Positions 45,983-55,494 of a stretch of 64,000 bases of DNA are shown in pieces; positions within the stretch are counted from its first letter, which is position 1, and the number at the start of each line of letters is the position of its first letter. The translations under genes were made by a program, and so were the position numbers. Below the pieces are notes generated by a model. It had not been told where the DNA came from. It searched no databases and was given only the letters and a program-made list of their open reading frames with translations. Location of the stretch: NCBI RefSeq assembly GCF_000315055.1, contig NZ_BAER01000044.1, positions 124,001 through 188,000 of the forward strand, read 5' to 3'. The stretch comes from Paraglaciecola polaris LMG 21857. GTDB lineage: Bacteria; Pseudomonadota; Gammaproteobacteria; Enterobacterales; Alteromonadaceae.

Positions 45983-46630
45983 TTATTTTTTTAATTTTTG
46001 TCCATTTTTTATCCGCTTTGTCACTAGTCGCTGTAATTTATCTCGCCGGTATAACAGCAAAGCTGCACTCATTACCATATAAATCAGGGGCTCAGCTAAA
46101 CCTGACTTAACTGACCATAAAAAGTGCAATGCCACTAGACTCACTGCCAAATACACAAAATTGTGCAGGGTTTGCCATCGCCGGCCTAAACTACGTTGGG
46201 CTTTTTTAGTCGAGGTTAAAGTGAGGCTGAACAATATTAACCAGGCTGCAAAACCGACCGTTATGTAGGGACGCTTAATTATTTCACTTAACAGTAATGT
46301 CCAATCGAGTTGCAAATCGAATAAAACATAACTCACCAGATGTGCGAAAGCATAGGCGAAACTGTACAAACCCAGCAGTCGTCGTACATTGATGAGCAAG
46401 CCTTGTTTAAATGTGCGTGCAAGAGGAGTGATAGTCAGTGACAACAGGAGTAATTTAAATGCACCTAAGCCAGTAAAATGAAGTAATGCCGTGACTGGAT
46501 CACCGCCTAATTGGTCACTGAATGCCTGATAATATGTCAACACTAAGGGGATTAATGCCCCTAAATGAATGCTCAATTTTAACCAAGGAAGATGTGCAGG
46601 TTTAAGTTTAAAAGAATAAGCGACTGACAT
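45983..46630 (-). CDS. msrQ: MsrQ, heme-binding membrane subunit of methionine sulfoxide reductase
   Basis: 215-residue inner-membrane b-type heme protein (YedZ) that passes electrons from the respiratory chain to MsrP. About six hydrophobic segments and conserved His residues in membrane segments (LLHFTGLGAFKLLLLSLTITPL, AYAFAHLVSYV, WQTLHNFVYLAVSLVALHFLW). The ATG overlaps the msrP stop by one base (TAATG), so the pair is co-translated. Confidence 0.95.
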   Translation of the reverse strand: MSVAYSFKLKPAHLPWLKLSIHLGALIPLVLTYYQAFSDQLGGDPVTALLHFTGLGAFKLLLLSLTITPLARTFKQGLLINVRRLLGLYSFAYAFAHLVSYVLFDLQLDWTLLLSEIIKRPYITVGFAAWLILFSLTLTSTKKAQRSLGRRWQTLHNFVYLAVSLVALHFLWSVKSGLAEPLIYMVMSAALLLYRRDKLQRLVTKRIKNGQKLKK

Positions 46631-47628
46631 TAAAAGTGTTTTCTTAAGTCCATGCCCTGATATAAAGAGGCAACTTGGTCGTAACCATTAAACATCTTGG
46701 TATCAATTCGGTTACGTGAGAATAATCCGGCTGAGCTAATACGTCGCTCGCTTGCTTGACTCCAACGTGGATGATCAACGGTAGGATTCACATTGGCGTA
46801 AAAACCATACTCACTTGCCGCTAGAATATTCCAAGTCGTCGGCGGGCGTTTATCGGTCAGGCGAATACGGGTAATAGATTTAATACTTTTGAAGCCATAT
46901 TTCCACGGAACCACTAAGCGAATAGGAGCACCGTTTTGTGGCGGTAACGTTTTACCGTAAAGGCCAACAGAAAGCAGTGTAAGAGGATGCATTGCTTCAT
47001 CAATACGCAGTCCTTCAACGTAGGGGTATTCGATACCGCCACCAGCAAAACGACTTTTTTGCCCTGGCATTTGCTTTGGATCGTATAAGGTTTCAAATGC
47101 GACATATTTTGCCGAGCTCAAGGGTTTCGCCTTTTTAAGCAATGCCGCTAATGAAAACCCGATCCAAGGCACGACCATGGACCAAGCCTCAACGCAGCGC
47201 ATGCGATATATACGCTCCTCAAGGGGGAACTGTTTAAACAACTCGTCATAGTCTAACGTAAACGGATCTTCGGCTAATCCCTCAACTCGCAGACTCCAGG
47301 GATTAACATCAAACTGTTGGGCGTTCTCTACTGGATCTGATTTACCCGTGCCAAACTCATAAAAGTTATTGTGGGTTATGATTTTTTCTTCAGGCGTTAA
47401 CGCTTCGCTATGCAGCTGATTAGCGGGTGCATAATCAAGGGCACGGGTTTTAAAGGTTTCTTTGTCATCGCTGCTGAAAAACCCTGCTTGAGCGGAGTTA
47501 CTGGTGAGCAGGGCTGATGCCCCTATGAATCCCATGGATTTAAGGATGTCACGACGTTGGTTATATACCGTTTCGTCAGTGACTTGCTTTTCGTTTGCGT
47601 CGCTCGTTTTGAGTACGTTGATTAACAT
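46630..47628 (-). CDS. msrP: MsrP, periplasmic molybdopterin methionine sulfoxide reductase
   Basis: 332-residue Tat-exported molybdoenzyme (YedY) that repairs methionine sulfoxide in periplasmic proteins; E. coli MsrP is 334. A Tat signal with twin Arg ([19 protein letters not shown]) is followed by the mature enzyme, with the Mo-ligand Cys in [17 protein letters not shown] and family motifs [22 protein letters not shown] at 47628 has a good AAGG ribosome site and sets the Tat motif at the usual distance; a longer frame from 47676 adds an unlikely extension. Operon with msrQ. Confidence 0.95.
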   Translation of the reverse strand: MLINVLKTSDANEKQVTDETVYNQRRDILKSMGFIGASALLTSNSAQAGFFSSDDKETFKTRALDYAPANQLHSEALTPEEKIITHNNFYEFGTGKSDPVENAQQFDVNPWSLRVEGLAEDPFTLDYDELFKQFPLEERIYRMRCVEAWSMVVPWIGFSLAALLKKAKPLSSAKYVAFETLYDPKQMPGQKSRFAGGGIEYPYVEGLRIDEAMHPLTLLSVGLYGKTLPPQNGAPIRLVVPWKYGFKSIKSITRIRLTDKRPPTTWNILAASEYGFYANVNPTVDHPRWSQASERRISSAGLFSRNRIDTKMFNGYDQVASLYQGMDLRKHF

Positions 47629-47717
47629 GCTGGCCTTAATTTTGTTAAATACCTTACTGATTACTACTAAGGACAACGAATTAAGAGCAAAAATTTCAAT
47701 TGTTTTTTAATTGTTGG

Positions 47718-49080
47718 CTAAAGTCCGATGCTATCTGGACTGGCTCCACTCTTTGGTATAAAGAGGTTGGCGTACAGTCGTGAAGCAAATTCATCTGTCA
47801 TGCCTGCGATATAATCACTGATAATTCGCATCCCATTGTGCTCACTTTCTGCTTTTCGCCAACGTTCACGGGTATTCTCTGGTAACAAGCGCTCAGGATC
47901 TGATGCAAAGGTTTCAAATAACGCCATAACCACTTGTTGACCTTTATAACCAAGTAATTGAATTTCCGGCTTACAGATCACCCGTTGATATACAAACTGC
48001 TTAAAAATAGAGAGGGCTTGTTCGAATTCCGCAGGGAAGACGGCGTTATATTTGAGTAAATCATGATGGAAGTCAGCAGTACATTTTTGAATATCAATAT
48101 GAGTAATAAAACTATTCACCAAGGCGCCAATGGCATCTTTACGTTCATGGTGATGTTTGCTGAACAACTTTTTGGCCAACATGGAAATATGCCCAGCTAG
48201 CCATGTTTCGCTAAGCGCTTCTATTGGCTCGACTATTTGCTCTTCAAATTGCTGCAAATTAACGATCCCCATGACGATGGCATCTTCTAAATCATGTATG
48301 CCGTAAGCGATATCATCTGCCAGCTCCATGATTGAACAATCAAACGATTTGAATCTCGTCTTATGGTGTTTTAGCGCTGAGGTGCTGGGTTCTATTTGAC
48401 AAAATAAGGCTTGATCCTCAGCTGATAGAGGTTGTATTAACCAGTCGAACATACTCTTATCACATTCATACAAACCCTTTGGAGGCACCCAATCCGCCGC
48501 CTTAATTTTACGGTGTGATGTGTGTTGGGATGGCTGGCTATTGTCTGCTGTAGTTGGGGGGGTACGGGGTCAAAGGCGCAATGAAGTTAGGGTATTTGAC
48601 CAGTCCAAGTAAAGTACGACGGCTAAGATTCATTCCGTGGCATGGTGTATAGGGCTCGAGTTTAGTCACAATCCTAAATGTCTGCCCATTTCCTTCAAAC
48701 CCACCGTGGTCTCGCATCATGTAATGCAAAGCAGTTTCGCCTCCATGACCAAAAGGCGGATGGCCTATATCGTGGGCTAAACATAATGCTTCAATCAAAG
48801 TGTCATTTAAGCCAAGTGTTTCTGTTAGTTGGGGATGTTTTCGGCGCAGATGGGCCGCAATTCCTTGGCCGATTTGCGATGCCTCTAAAGAGTGAGTAAG
48901 GCGTGTTCGATAAAAGTCGCTCATTCCAACACCTAAAACCTGTGTTTTGGCTTGTAATCGCCTAAAGGCCGCCGAATGCAGAATACGGGCCTTGTCCCGT
49001 TGGAAAGGGGAACGTTGATCGCCATCCCGCTGGACTTGTTGAGAAAAATGTCGTGCCGACCACATCGAGCTTTGTTGCAT
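47718..49080 (-). pseudogene. dGTPase (HD-domain dNTP triphosphohydrolase), frameshifted at a C7/G7 tract
   Basis: Two adjoining frames encode one protein of the deoxyguanosine-triphosphatase-like family, which hydrolyses dNTP to nucleoside and triphosphate. The first frame (49080-48538) has the dGTPase start [36 protein letters not shown] and the metal site [16 protein letters not shown]. It ends in a foreign tail (PNYSRQ). The second frame (from about 48550) has KAADWVPPKGLYECDKSM and ELADDIAYGIHDLEDA. Reading six instead of seven C at 48556-48562 joins them into a 453-residue protein. So the break is a single extra base, either a real mutation, a slippage-prone switch or a sequencing error. 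ThuA-like gene lies 21 bases upstream. Confidence 0.88.
48556..48562. repeat. G7/C7 homopolymer at the dGTPase frameshift
   Basis: Seven G on the plus strand at the point where the dGTPase reading frame breaks. A six-base run would restore the frame. Confidence 0.85.
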
Positions 49081-49101
49081 GGGCTTGTTTACCTTAGAGC
49101 G

Positions 49102-49869
49102 TTATTTAGTAAGTGAAATTCCTTCACCTGTTGCTGCCCAATATATACCACCATATATGTGCTGTAAAAATGCATTATTCTGATAGGTAATAGGTTTATG
49201 CCCTAGCGCGGTGTAAAAAGCGCGTCCACCGTCGAAGTGATGATACCAGGCGATTGGATGAAATTCGCCCATACCCTTGGCAATATTGTCTGCCCACTGA
49301 GCGTGATAATCATAGCTATTTTCATCAACTGACAATATGTAATTTAAGCCATTTACACGGGCAGGTCCGAATTCGTACCATTCATCGGTCCATAGCTGCG
49401 CATCAGGGAAATACGCCAACCCCGGGAATTCTCGGGATATTACATTTAATTGGGCCGTTTGTATTTGTGGGTGGATGGTGAATACATGACCCACAAGGCG
49501 ATTAAACCAAGGCCAGTCTTTTTCGGTGTCTGCGGCACTGTGGATACCCACAAACCCTTTACCGGATTGAACAAAGCGTTTAAGGGCTGATTGTTGCTCA
49601 GGGTTTAACACATCTCCGGACGTGAGTAAAAACATAACAACATGATATTTCTTTAGATTATCATCGTTAATTAGCGTTGCATCTTCTTGCCAATCCACTA
49701 CGAAATGATGTCTGTCGCCTAATTGCTCTATGGCTTGTACCGCGCCGTTTATTGATTTGTGATGCCAACCAGCTGTTTTAGTGAAGAGCAACACGTTAAA
49801 TTGTTCTGCTTTAGTAACAAACGATATGCCTAATAGACTGGCGCAAAATATAAGCGATATGGCTTTCAT
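49102..49869 (-). CDS. ThuA-like domain protein, exported
   Basis: 255 residues with a signal peptide (about 1-21, ending TKA-EQ). ThuA (trehalose-utilisation-like) fold, a class-I glutamine-amidotransferase-like fold: VLLFTKTAGWHHKSINGAVQAI, then GFVGIHSAADTEKDWPWFNRLVG, TDEWYEF, and the family's ending PIAWYHHFDGGRAFYTALGH. These proteins occur in carbohydrate-use clusters, but no sugar genes are adjacent, so the role is open. It is 21 bases upstream of the dGTPase gene, perhaps co-transcribed. Confidence 0.88.
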   Translation of the reverse strand: MKAISLIFCASLLGISFVTKAEQFNVLLFTKTAGWHHKSINGAVQAIEQLGDRHHFVVDWQEDATLINDDNLKKYHVVMFLLTSGDVLNPEQQSALKRFVQSGKGFVGIHSAADTEKDWPWFNRLVGHVFTIHPQIQTAQLNVISREFPGLAYFPDAQLWTDEWYEFGPARVNGLNYILSVDENSYDYHAQWADNIAKGMGEFHPIAWYHHFDGGRAFYTALGHKPITYQNNAFLQHIYGGIYWAATGEGISLTK

Positions 49870-49992
49870 AGCTTGATATCCGATAGTAAATTGGCCAGCT
49901 ATAATAGGTGAACTGAACGGTATGGATATTCAGTAAATTAATAATGTGTTAATGAATTTTATTGAGTAAATAAAACCGCTCGGTTGGAATGG

Positions 49993-50604
49993 CTAAAGCT
50001 CTGGCTCCTCTTGGGTGATTTCATCCAGACTAAGGCTAAAGCTAGGCATATAGGCGCGCATAAAATAGTCTACCTCTTCAGAATGGTAGTCTTTTAGTAT
50101 TTTATCTAACCGCTTTTTGGCCAGGCCAAACTCTTGGTTGCCAGCGGAAAGTTCTTCCAACGTTTTAAGGTAGGCGCAAATCACATCAGCAGCCTTGATG
50201 ATAAATGCTTCACTCTCGTCTTGCCCTTCATGTTGTATTAGCGCAGCGTAATCCTCTTTAAAATCAATCGGAGCCATATCAATCAATTTTTGTTCGGCTA
50301 TTTTTTCAATTTTTTTGTATTCTGCTTGAATCGCCGGATTGTAGTATTTCACTGGGGTGGGTAAATCCCCCGTCAATACCTCTGATACATCGTGGAACAT
50401 CGCCTGGGTGGCAATTTTGTACGGGTTAACCGTGCCATTGAAATACTTGTTGCGTATAAGCGCTAGAGAATGCGCAACCATGGCAACCTGTAAACTGTGT
50501 TCTTGCACGTTCTCTGTTCGTACGTTGCGCATTAGCGGCCAGCGGTTGATGAGTTTCATACGCGATAAATGGGCGAAAAAATGACTTTTCTGTGGGGTAC
50601 TCAT
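49993..50604 (-). CDS. yfbR: 5'-deoxynucleotidase YfbR
   Basis: 203-residue HD-domain phosphohydrolase that removes phosphate from deoxyribonucleoside 5'-monophosphates. The HD metal site is visible in [21 protein letters not shown] and [20 protein letters not shown]. coli YfbR is 199 residues. It begins 6 bases after alaA, the same alaA-yfbR order as E. coli. Together with the nearby dGTPase, it would affect nucleotide pools. Confidence 0.95.
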   Translation of the reverse strand: MSTPQKSHFFAHLSRMKLINRWPLMRNVRTENVQEHSLQVAMVAHSLALIRNKYFNGTVNPYKIATQAMFHDVSEVLTGDLPTPVKYYNPAIQAEYKKIEKIAEQKLIDMAPIDFKEDYAALIQHEGQDESEAFIIKAADVICAYLKTLEELSAGNQEFGLAKKRLDKILKDYHSEEVDYFMRAYMPSFSLSLDEITQEEPEL

Positions 50605-50610
50605 AATAAA

Positions 50611-51831
50611 TTAATCAGCCTGACGATAATGTTTAAAGAAATTAGCAATTCGTTCAATTGCCGGACGTAATACATCAACATGGGGTAAAAATACCAATCG
50701 GAAATAGCACCCTTGGCGTAAATTGAAGGCATTACCGTGTACCAGCAATACTTTTTCACTGCGCAGCAAATCTAAAATCATTTGCTCATCGCTGTGAATA
50801 TTGAATTTTTCAGCGTCAACCTTAACAAAACAGTACATAGCACCGTTTGGCACCACACATTCAAGTCCGTCAATCTGATTTAGCATGCTGGAAGCTAAAT
50901 CACGTTGTTGTTTCAAGCGTCCACCGTCAGCAATAAGATCGTTAATGCTTTGGTAACCACCAAGTGCGGTTTGTATGGCGTGTTGACTCGGCACATTGGC
51001 GCACATGCGCATAGATGACAACATGTTCAGGCCATCTATGTAATTGGTGGCAAGAGCTTTGTGCCCGCTGACGACGAGCCAACCAGCACGGAAACCCGCG
51101 ACTCGGTAGTTCTTTGATAAGCCCCCAAGGGTAACGAAGAATATATCCTCAGCTAAAGCTGCAATGCATTGATGTTGTGCGCCTTGGTATAGAATTTTGT
51201 CGTAAATTTCATCACTGAAGACCATCAAACCGTGTTCACGGGCTATATCAATGACGTTAAGCAATAATGCTTTGCTATACACAGCGCCAGTCGGGTTATT
51301 GGGATTAATCAAGACGATAGCTTTGGTTTTAGGCGTGATCTTTTGCCTGATGTCTTGTATATCGGGCTCCCAGCTTGCATTTTCATCGCAACGATAATGC
51401 ACTGGTTTCCCTGACGATAGACTCACTGAGGCGGTCCAAAGTGGATAATCTGGGCTCGGCAGCAAGACTTCATCACCGTCGTCTAGTAGGGCTTGCATCG
51501 CCATGACGATAAGCTCACTTACGCCATTACCTATGTATATGTCATTTACTTCGACATGCTTGATATTGTGTTGCTGGTAATACTGCATGACAGCAACACG
51601 AGCGGGGTAAATACCCTTTGAATCTGAATAGCCCTGAGATTTAGGCAAATGATGGATCACGTCTTTTAGTATGTCGTCCGGCGCTTCGAATCCAAACGGC
51701 GCGGGGTTACCTATATTGAGCTTTAATATGCTATGGCCTTCATCTTCCATTTTTTGCGCTTGCGCTAAAATAGGGCCGCGAATGTCATAACAGACGTTAT
51801 CGAGTTTTTTTGATTTATTAAAAGTGCGCAT
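50611..51831 (-). CDS. alaA: Alanine aminotransferase AlaA
   Basis: 406-residue class-I PLP aminotransferase making alanine from pyruvate and glutamate; E. coli AlaA (YfbQ) is 405. Features: LNIGNPAPFGFEAPDDIL, PDYPLWTASVSLSSGKPVHY, LINPNNPTGAVYS, the Asp-pyridine site FSDEIYDKILY, and the PLP Lys in LGGLSKNYRVAGFRAGW. The start codon is ATG preceded by GTTACCTTATCCC. It is first gene of an operon with yfbR. Confidence 0.95.
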   Translation of the reverse strand: MRTFNKSKKLDNVCYDIRGPILAQAQKMEDEGHSILKLNIGNPAPFGFEAPDDILKDVIHHLPKSQGYSDSKGIYPARVAVMQYYQQHNIKHVEVNDIYIGNGVSELIVMAMQALLDDGDEVLLPSPDYPLWTASVSLSSGKPVHYRCDENASWEPDIQDIRQKITPKTKAIVLINPNNPTGAVYSKALLLNVIDIAREHGLMVFSDEIYDKILYQGAQHQCIAALAEDIFFVTLGGLSKNYRVAGFRAGWLVVSGHKALATNYIDGLNMLSSMRMCANVPSQHAIQTALGGYQSINDLIADGGRLKQQRDLASSMLNQIDGLECVVPNGAMYCFVKVDAEKFNIHSDEQMILDLLRSEKVLLVHGNAFNLRQGCYFRLVFLPHVDVLRPAIERIANFFKHYRQAD

Positions 51832-52128
51832 GGGATAAGGTAACTAACGGAAGGTACCGGCAAGAGTAATACAGTGGGCTAGGGGATGTTAAGCATAATT
51901 CTACGTTTATCCATTATTTTCAGTATTGGCCGACACACTGGGTTGTCGACGGGCATGAAGCTGACATCCGGTAATGACTCAATACCCTTGGAAAAGCTCA
52001 GCTGGCAGGTAACGGAACTGGATGTAAGAACCATTTTTTACCTGACAAGTTTGATATATAGGATTAGTCTTAAAGAGCAGTAGACAAAACAGACGATAAA
52101 TTTTAATTTTGTTTGGAGTTCCTCGCTT
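51832..52128. other. Divergent intergenic region between alaA and the DUF2189 gene
   Basis: About 297 bases with no convincing coding region. It should contain the promoters for both flanking genes, which run away from each other. No clear operator or terminator was seen; GTTTGGAGTT stands just before the DUF2189 ATG. Confidence 0.4.
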
Positions 52129-52923
52129 ATGTCACAGTCGTTTAAAAATGCCCCGCAAAATGCCATTACGGATAGCCAGATCGCCAGAGTTATTCCTTGT
52201 CGGGAGCTTTCTATGTCAGATCCGATAAATTGGTTAAAATTAGGTGTGCAAGACGCCATGCGCGCCCCCATATTGACGCTATTTTTTGGCATTGTATTTG
52301 CCGCAATTCCTTGGCTCATTACTTATTTAGTCAAACTGACTGGTTGGCATCTTGTTATTATGCCTGCCATAGTGTGCTTTATGTTGATAGGCCCGTTTTT
52401 AGCCGCTGGTCTTTACGATATCAGTTGGGAACTGGAAAAAGGCCATAAACCGTCTTTGTGGCACAGTATCAAAGCGGTTAAACGTAATGCCGTTAACGAG
52501 TGGGGTTTGGGCATTTTATTAATGGTATTGATGATATTTTGGCTGCGTGTTGCCTCATTGATCCACGCTTTGTATCCTCCTTATTTAGATGAAAATTACC
52601 AAAACCTATTACCCTTTTTAGCCTTAGGTGGGGTAATAGGCGCGGGGTTCACTCTGTTAGTCTTTTTTCTCAGTGCCTTCACTCAGCCTATTCTTATGGA
52701 GCGTAAAGTTGACTTAGCCACTGCGGTATTAACAAGCATGAACACTGTGTGGAGCAATAAGTTGCCCATGTTGTTTTGGGCCAGTATTATTTTAATCGCA
52801 GTATTGATAGGTTTTGCCACGCAATTTTTGGGTTTTATACTGTTGATGCCTATCATCGGTTATGCCACTTGGCACGGGTACATCGACAGTATTGAGGTTA
52901 AGCGCAAACGCTTATACGCCTAA
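52129..52923 (+). CDS. DUF2189 family inner-membrane protein
   Basis: 264 residues with about six hydrophobic segments, beginning after a 40-residue polar N-terminus (IPCRELSMSDPINWLKLGVQDAMRAP). Typical DUF2189 features are GPFLAAGLYDISWELEKG near the first membrane pair and the tryptophan- and glycine-rich helices that follow (ATWHGYIDSIE at the end). No known function. Single gene. Confidence 0.85.
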   Translation: MSQSFKNAPQNAITDSQIARVIPCRELSMSDPINWLKLGVQDAMRAPILTLFFGIVFAAIPWLITYLVKLTGWHLVIMPAIVCFMLIGPFLAAGLYDISWELEKGHKPSLWHSIKAVKRNAVNEWGLGILLMVLMIFWLRVASLIHALYPPYLDENYQNLLPFLALGGVIGAGFTLLVFFLSAFTQPILMERKVDLATAVLTSMNTVWSNKLPMLFWASIILIAVLIGFATQFLGFILLMPIIGYATWHGYIDSIEVKRKRLYA

Positions 52924-53260
52924 GCCAAAGTGACATTTCTTTTATCCGCCGCTTCGTGAACTATCCAAACAGAAGCGGCGCGATTATTCTTGTTACCAAC
53001 ACGTCTATACCGCTCGATCAATTAACGGATACAGACACTTAGTGTCCACCCATCTCATTCGTTAGCCTATACCAATAGGATGGCTTAACTTGTCTTTGAG
53101 CAATGTAATACAAGCTACTAATAAAAAGGCGGATGAACATCATGTTTTCTTTGATTAATTAGGTTGGGTATTCTTTCTTTTGTTAAATTTATTCCTAATT
53201 TGGAAACGTCTTATCCTATAAATTGCACTAGCATTAACACTCGAATAACAATTTTTAAAC
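52924..53260 (+). other. Gene-free region before the bkd operon
   Basis: 337 bases. An inverted repeat CGCCGCTTC (52947-52955) and GAAGCGGCG (52972-52980), loop 16 bases, follows the DUF2189 stop and may end that transcript though no T-run follows. The right half (53130-53260) is AT-rich and likely holds the bkd promoter; TATAAA occurs near 53216. No ORF supported. Confidence 0.45.
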
Positions 53261-54499
53261 ATGGTCAATAATGACGGTGTTAAAGTACGTTTAAGAGGGT
53301 TCATGGTGAAAGATAGAAATCATCTCTGCGATGTTGGAATTAGTCATAGGGTCAATATCATCGATAAAGGCACTGTAGACATTCCAATGTTACAAATTTT
53401 ACGACCCGACGGTTCGGTGCACGATAATGCCGACATGCCAGATATAAGCAAGGCTACCGCACAAAAAATCTTCCAAACTATGCACTATATTCGTGTGCTT
53501 GATGAACGCATGGTCGGTGCGCAGCGCCAAGGTCGAATAAGCTTTTACTTGGCCTGCAGCGGCGAAGAGGCCTCAACCGTCGGCAGTGCTGCTGCTCTTA
53601 GTGAGCATGACATGATCATGTCCCAATACCGAGAGCAAGGGACTCTGGCTTATCGTGGTTACCGCACAGAACAATTCATGAATCAGATGTTTAGCAATAA
53701 GCTTGATCCGAATAAAGGTCGACAAATGCCGATCCATTATGGCGACAAAGCGTTAAACTTCATGACGATTTCGTCACCGTTAGGTACCCAAATCCCCCAA
53801 GCAGCCGGTTATGCTTATGGCCAGAAGATGGCTGGAAATGACGCCTTGACCATTTGTTATTTTGGCGAGGGTGCCGCGTCTGAAGGTGATTTTCATGCCG
53901 GACTGAATATGGCTTCGGTGCTAAGTTGCCCAGTTATTTTCTTCTGTCGCAATAACGGCTATGCCATATCAACCCCTGCTAGCGAACAGTTCTCCGGTGA
54001 CGGGATTGCTTCTAGAGGTCTTGGCTACGGGATTAAAACCATAAGGGTAGACGGCAATGATGTATTGGCTGTGTATCTGGCCACCCAGAAGGCCAGAGAG
54101 ATAGCCCTTGCTGAGCACTGTCCGGTATTAATAGAAGCGATGACCTATCGTCTTGCAGCACACTCCACTTCTGATGACCCAACGGGCTATCGATCAAAAG
54201 AGGAAGAGCAAAAATGGCGAGAAAAAGACCCCGTTCAACGTTTTGAAAATTGGATGAAAAGCAAAAATTGGTTAGATGAGGCCCAACATAAGGATTTCAT
54301 CGAGAAAACGCGTCAAGAGGTATTAGCCGCGATGAAAAAAGCAGAACAAGTGGATATATGTGACATTGACGATCTGGTGAATGATGTCTACGACACGCCT
54401 CCATGGCATCTACAGGTGCAGTTAAGTCAATTGAAACAACATATTAGTCAGTACCCTGACGCGTACCCAAAAACATCAGGGAGGATCCGCCATGACTAA
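53261..54499 (+). CDS. bkdA1: Branched-chain 2-oxoacid dehydrogenase E1 alpha subunit
   Basis: 412-residue TPP-dependent E1alpha that, with E1beta, decarboxylates the oxoacids of Leu, Ile and Val. The TPP motif is [53 protein letters not shown] and [13 protein letters not shown] are the usual substrate and phosphorylation-loop regions. Alternative start at M15 (53303) has a closer AGAGG site. Its end overlaps the E1beta start by 8 bases. Confidence 0.94.
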   Translation: MVNNDGVKVRLRGFMVKDRNHLCDVGISHRVNIIDKGTVDIPMLQILRPDGSVHDNADMPDISKATAQKIFQTMHYIRVLDERMVGAQRQGRISFYLACSGEEASTVGSAAALSEHDMIMSQYREQGTLAYRGYRTEQFMNQMFSNKLDPNKGRQMPIHYGDKALNFMTISSPLGTQIPQAAGYAYGQKMAGNDALTICYFGEGAASEGDFHAGLNMASVLSCPVIFFCRNNGYAISTPASEQFSGDGIASRGLGYGIKTIRVDGNDVLAVYLATQKAREIALAEHCPVLIEAMTYRLAAHSTSDDPTGYRSKEEEQKWREKDPVQRFENWMKSKNWLDEAQHKDFIEKTRQEVLAAMKKAEQVDICDIDDLVNDVYDTPPWHLQVQLSQLKQHISQYPDAYPKTSGRIRHD

Positions 54500-55469
54500 A
54501 ATGAATATGTTGCAAGCCATCAACAGTGCGTTGATTACCGCGATGACAGATGATGAAAAGGTCATGGTGTTTGGTGAAGATGTGGGGCATTTCGGTGGCG
54601 TATTTAGAGCAACCAGTAATTTACAACAGAAATTTGGTAAAGCCCGCTGTTTCAATACTCCCTTAACAGAGCAGGGGATCATTGGCTTTGCCAATGGGCT
54701 GGCGTCCCATGGCTCAGTCCCTGTGGCTGAAATTCAATTTGGTGACTACATTTTTCCTGCTTTTGACCAGATTGTGAATGAGACCGCCAAGTTTCGTTAT
54801 CGTTCTGGAGGGCAATTCACCTGTGGTACGTTGACCATCCGCACACCTTACGGTGGTGGAATTGCTGGTGGTCTTTATCACTCTCAGTCACCAGAAGCCT
54901 TTTTTGCACATATACCTGGTATGAAGGTAGTGATTCCGCGTAATCCTTACCAGGCGAAAGGTTTACTGCTGGCGTCAATTCGTGACGACAACCCTGTGTT
55001 ATTTATGGAGCCTAAACGTTTGTACCGGGCGTCAGTAGGTGAGGTACCAGAGGAAGATTATGAATTGCCGTTAGGCAAAGCTGAAGTGGTCAAAGAAGGA
55101 GATCACATTACGTTACTCGCATGGGGCGCGCAGATTGAAGTGATTGAAAAAGCCGCTGCCATGGCTGAAAAAGATGGTATTTCTTGTGAAATCATCGATC
55201 TGCGCAGCATTTTACCCTGGGATGCTGAAACAGTATGTGCGTCGGTTAAAAAAACCGGTCGACTACTGGTTAATCATGAAGCGCCGCAAACCGGTGGGTT
55301 TGCAAGTGAGATATCTGCCACGGTACAGGAACGTTGTTTTTTATATTTGGAATCTCCCATTACCCGTGTATGTGGCTTGGACACGCCTTATCCGCTGGCA
55401 CATGAAAAAGAATATATGCCAGATCATCTCAAGACCTACGAAGCCATTAAACGCTGCGTAAACTTCTAA
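54492..55469 (+). CDS. bkdA2: Branched-chain 2-oxoacid dehydrogenase E1 beta subunit
   Basis: 325-residue transketolase-type beta subunit. Signatures: [43 protein letters not shown], and the C-terminal domain with [18 protein letters not shown] and [19 protein letters not shown]. Starts inside the E1alpha end; the ATG lies after GGATCCGCC. The E2 gene follows 25 bases later with an AGGAAAAG site. Confidence 0.95.
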   Translation: MTKMNMLQAINSALITAMTDDEKVMVFGEDVGHFGGVFRATSNLQQKFGKARCFNTPLTEQGIIGFANGLASHGSVPVAEIQFGDYIFPAFDQIVNETAKFRYRSGGQFTCGTLTIRTPYGGGIAGGLYHSQSPEAFFAHIPGMKVVIPRNPYQAKGLLLASIRDDNPVLFMEPKRLYRASVGEVPEEDYELPLGKAEVVKEGDHITLLAWGAQIEVIEKAAAMAEKDGISCEIIDLRSILPWDAETVCASVKKTGRLLVNHEAPQTGGFASEISATVQERCFLYLESPITRVCGLDTPYPLAHEKEYMPDHLKTYEAIKRCVNF

Positions 55470-55494
55470 TCATCAATATCGAGGAAAAGTTGCA

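Noticed and set aside
47718-48488. Second dGTPase half as an independent gene starting at GTG 48488
   Set aside because: It lacks the HD metal-site part, and removing one base from the C7 tract joins it seamlessly to the upstream frame, so it is the 3' part of one broken gene.
48500-48562. Frameshift explained by a missing C (C8 ancestor)
   Set aside because: Adding a C opens the frame only for about 30 codons and then needs a second single-base change; removing one C restores the entire frame at once.
51886-52083. 65-codon frame between alaA and the DUF2189 gene
   Set aside because: Lies in the divergent promoter region, no ribosome site, no family resemblance.
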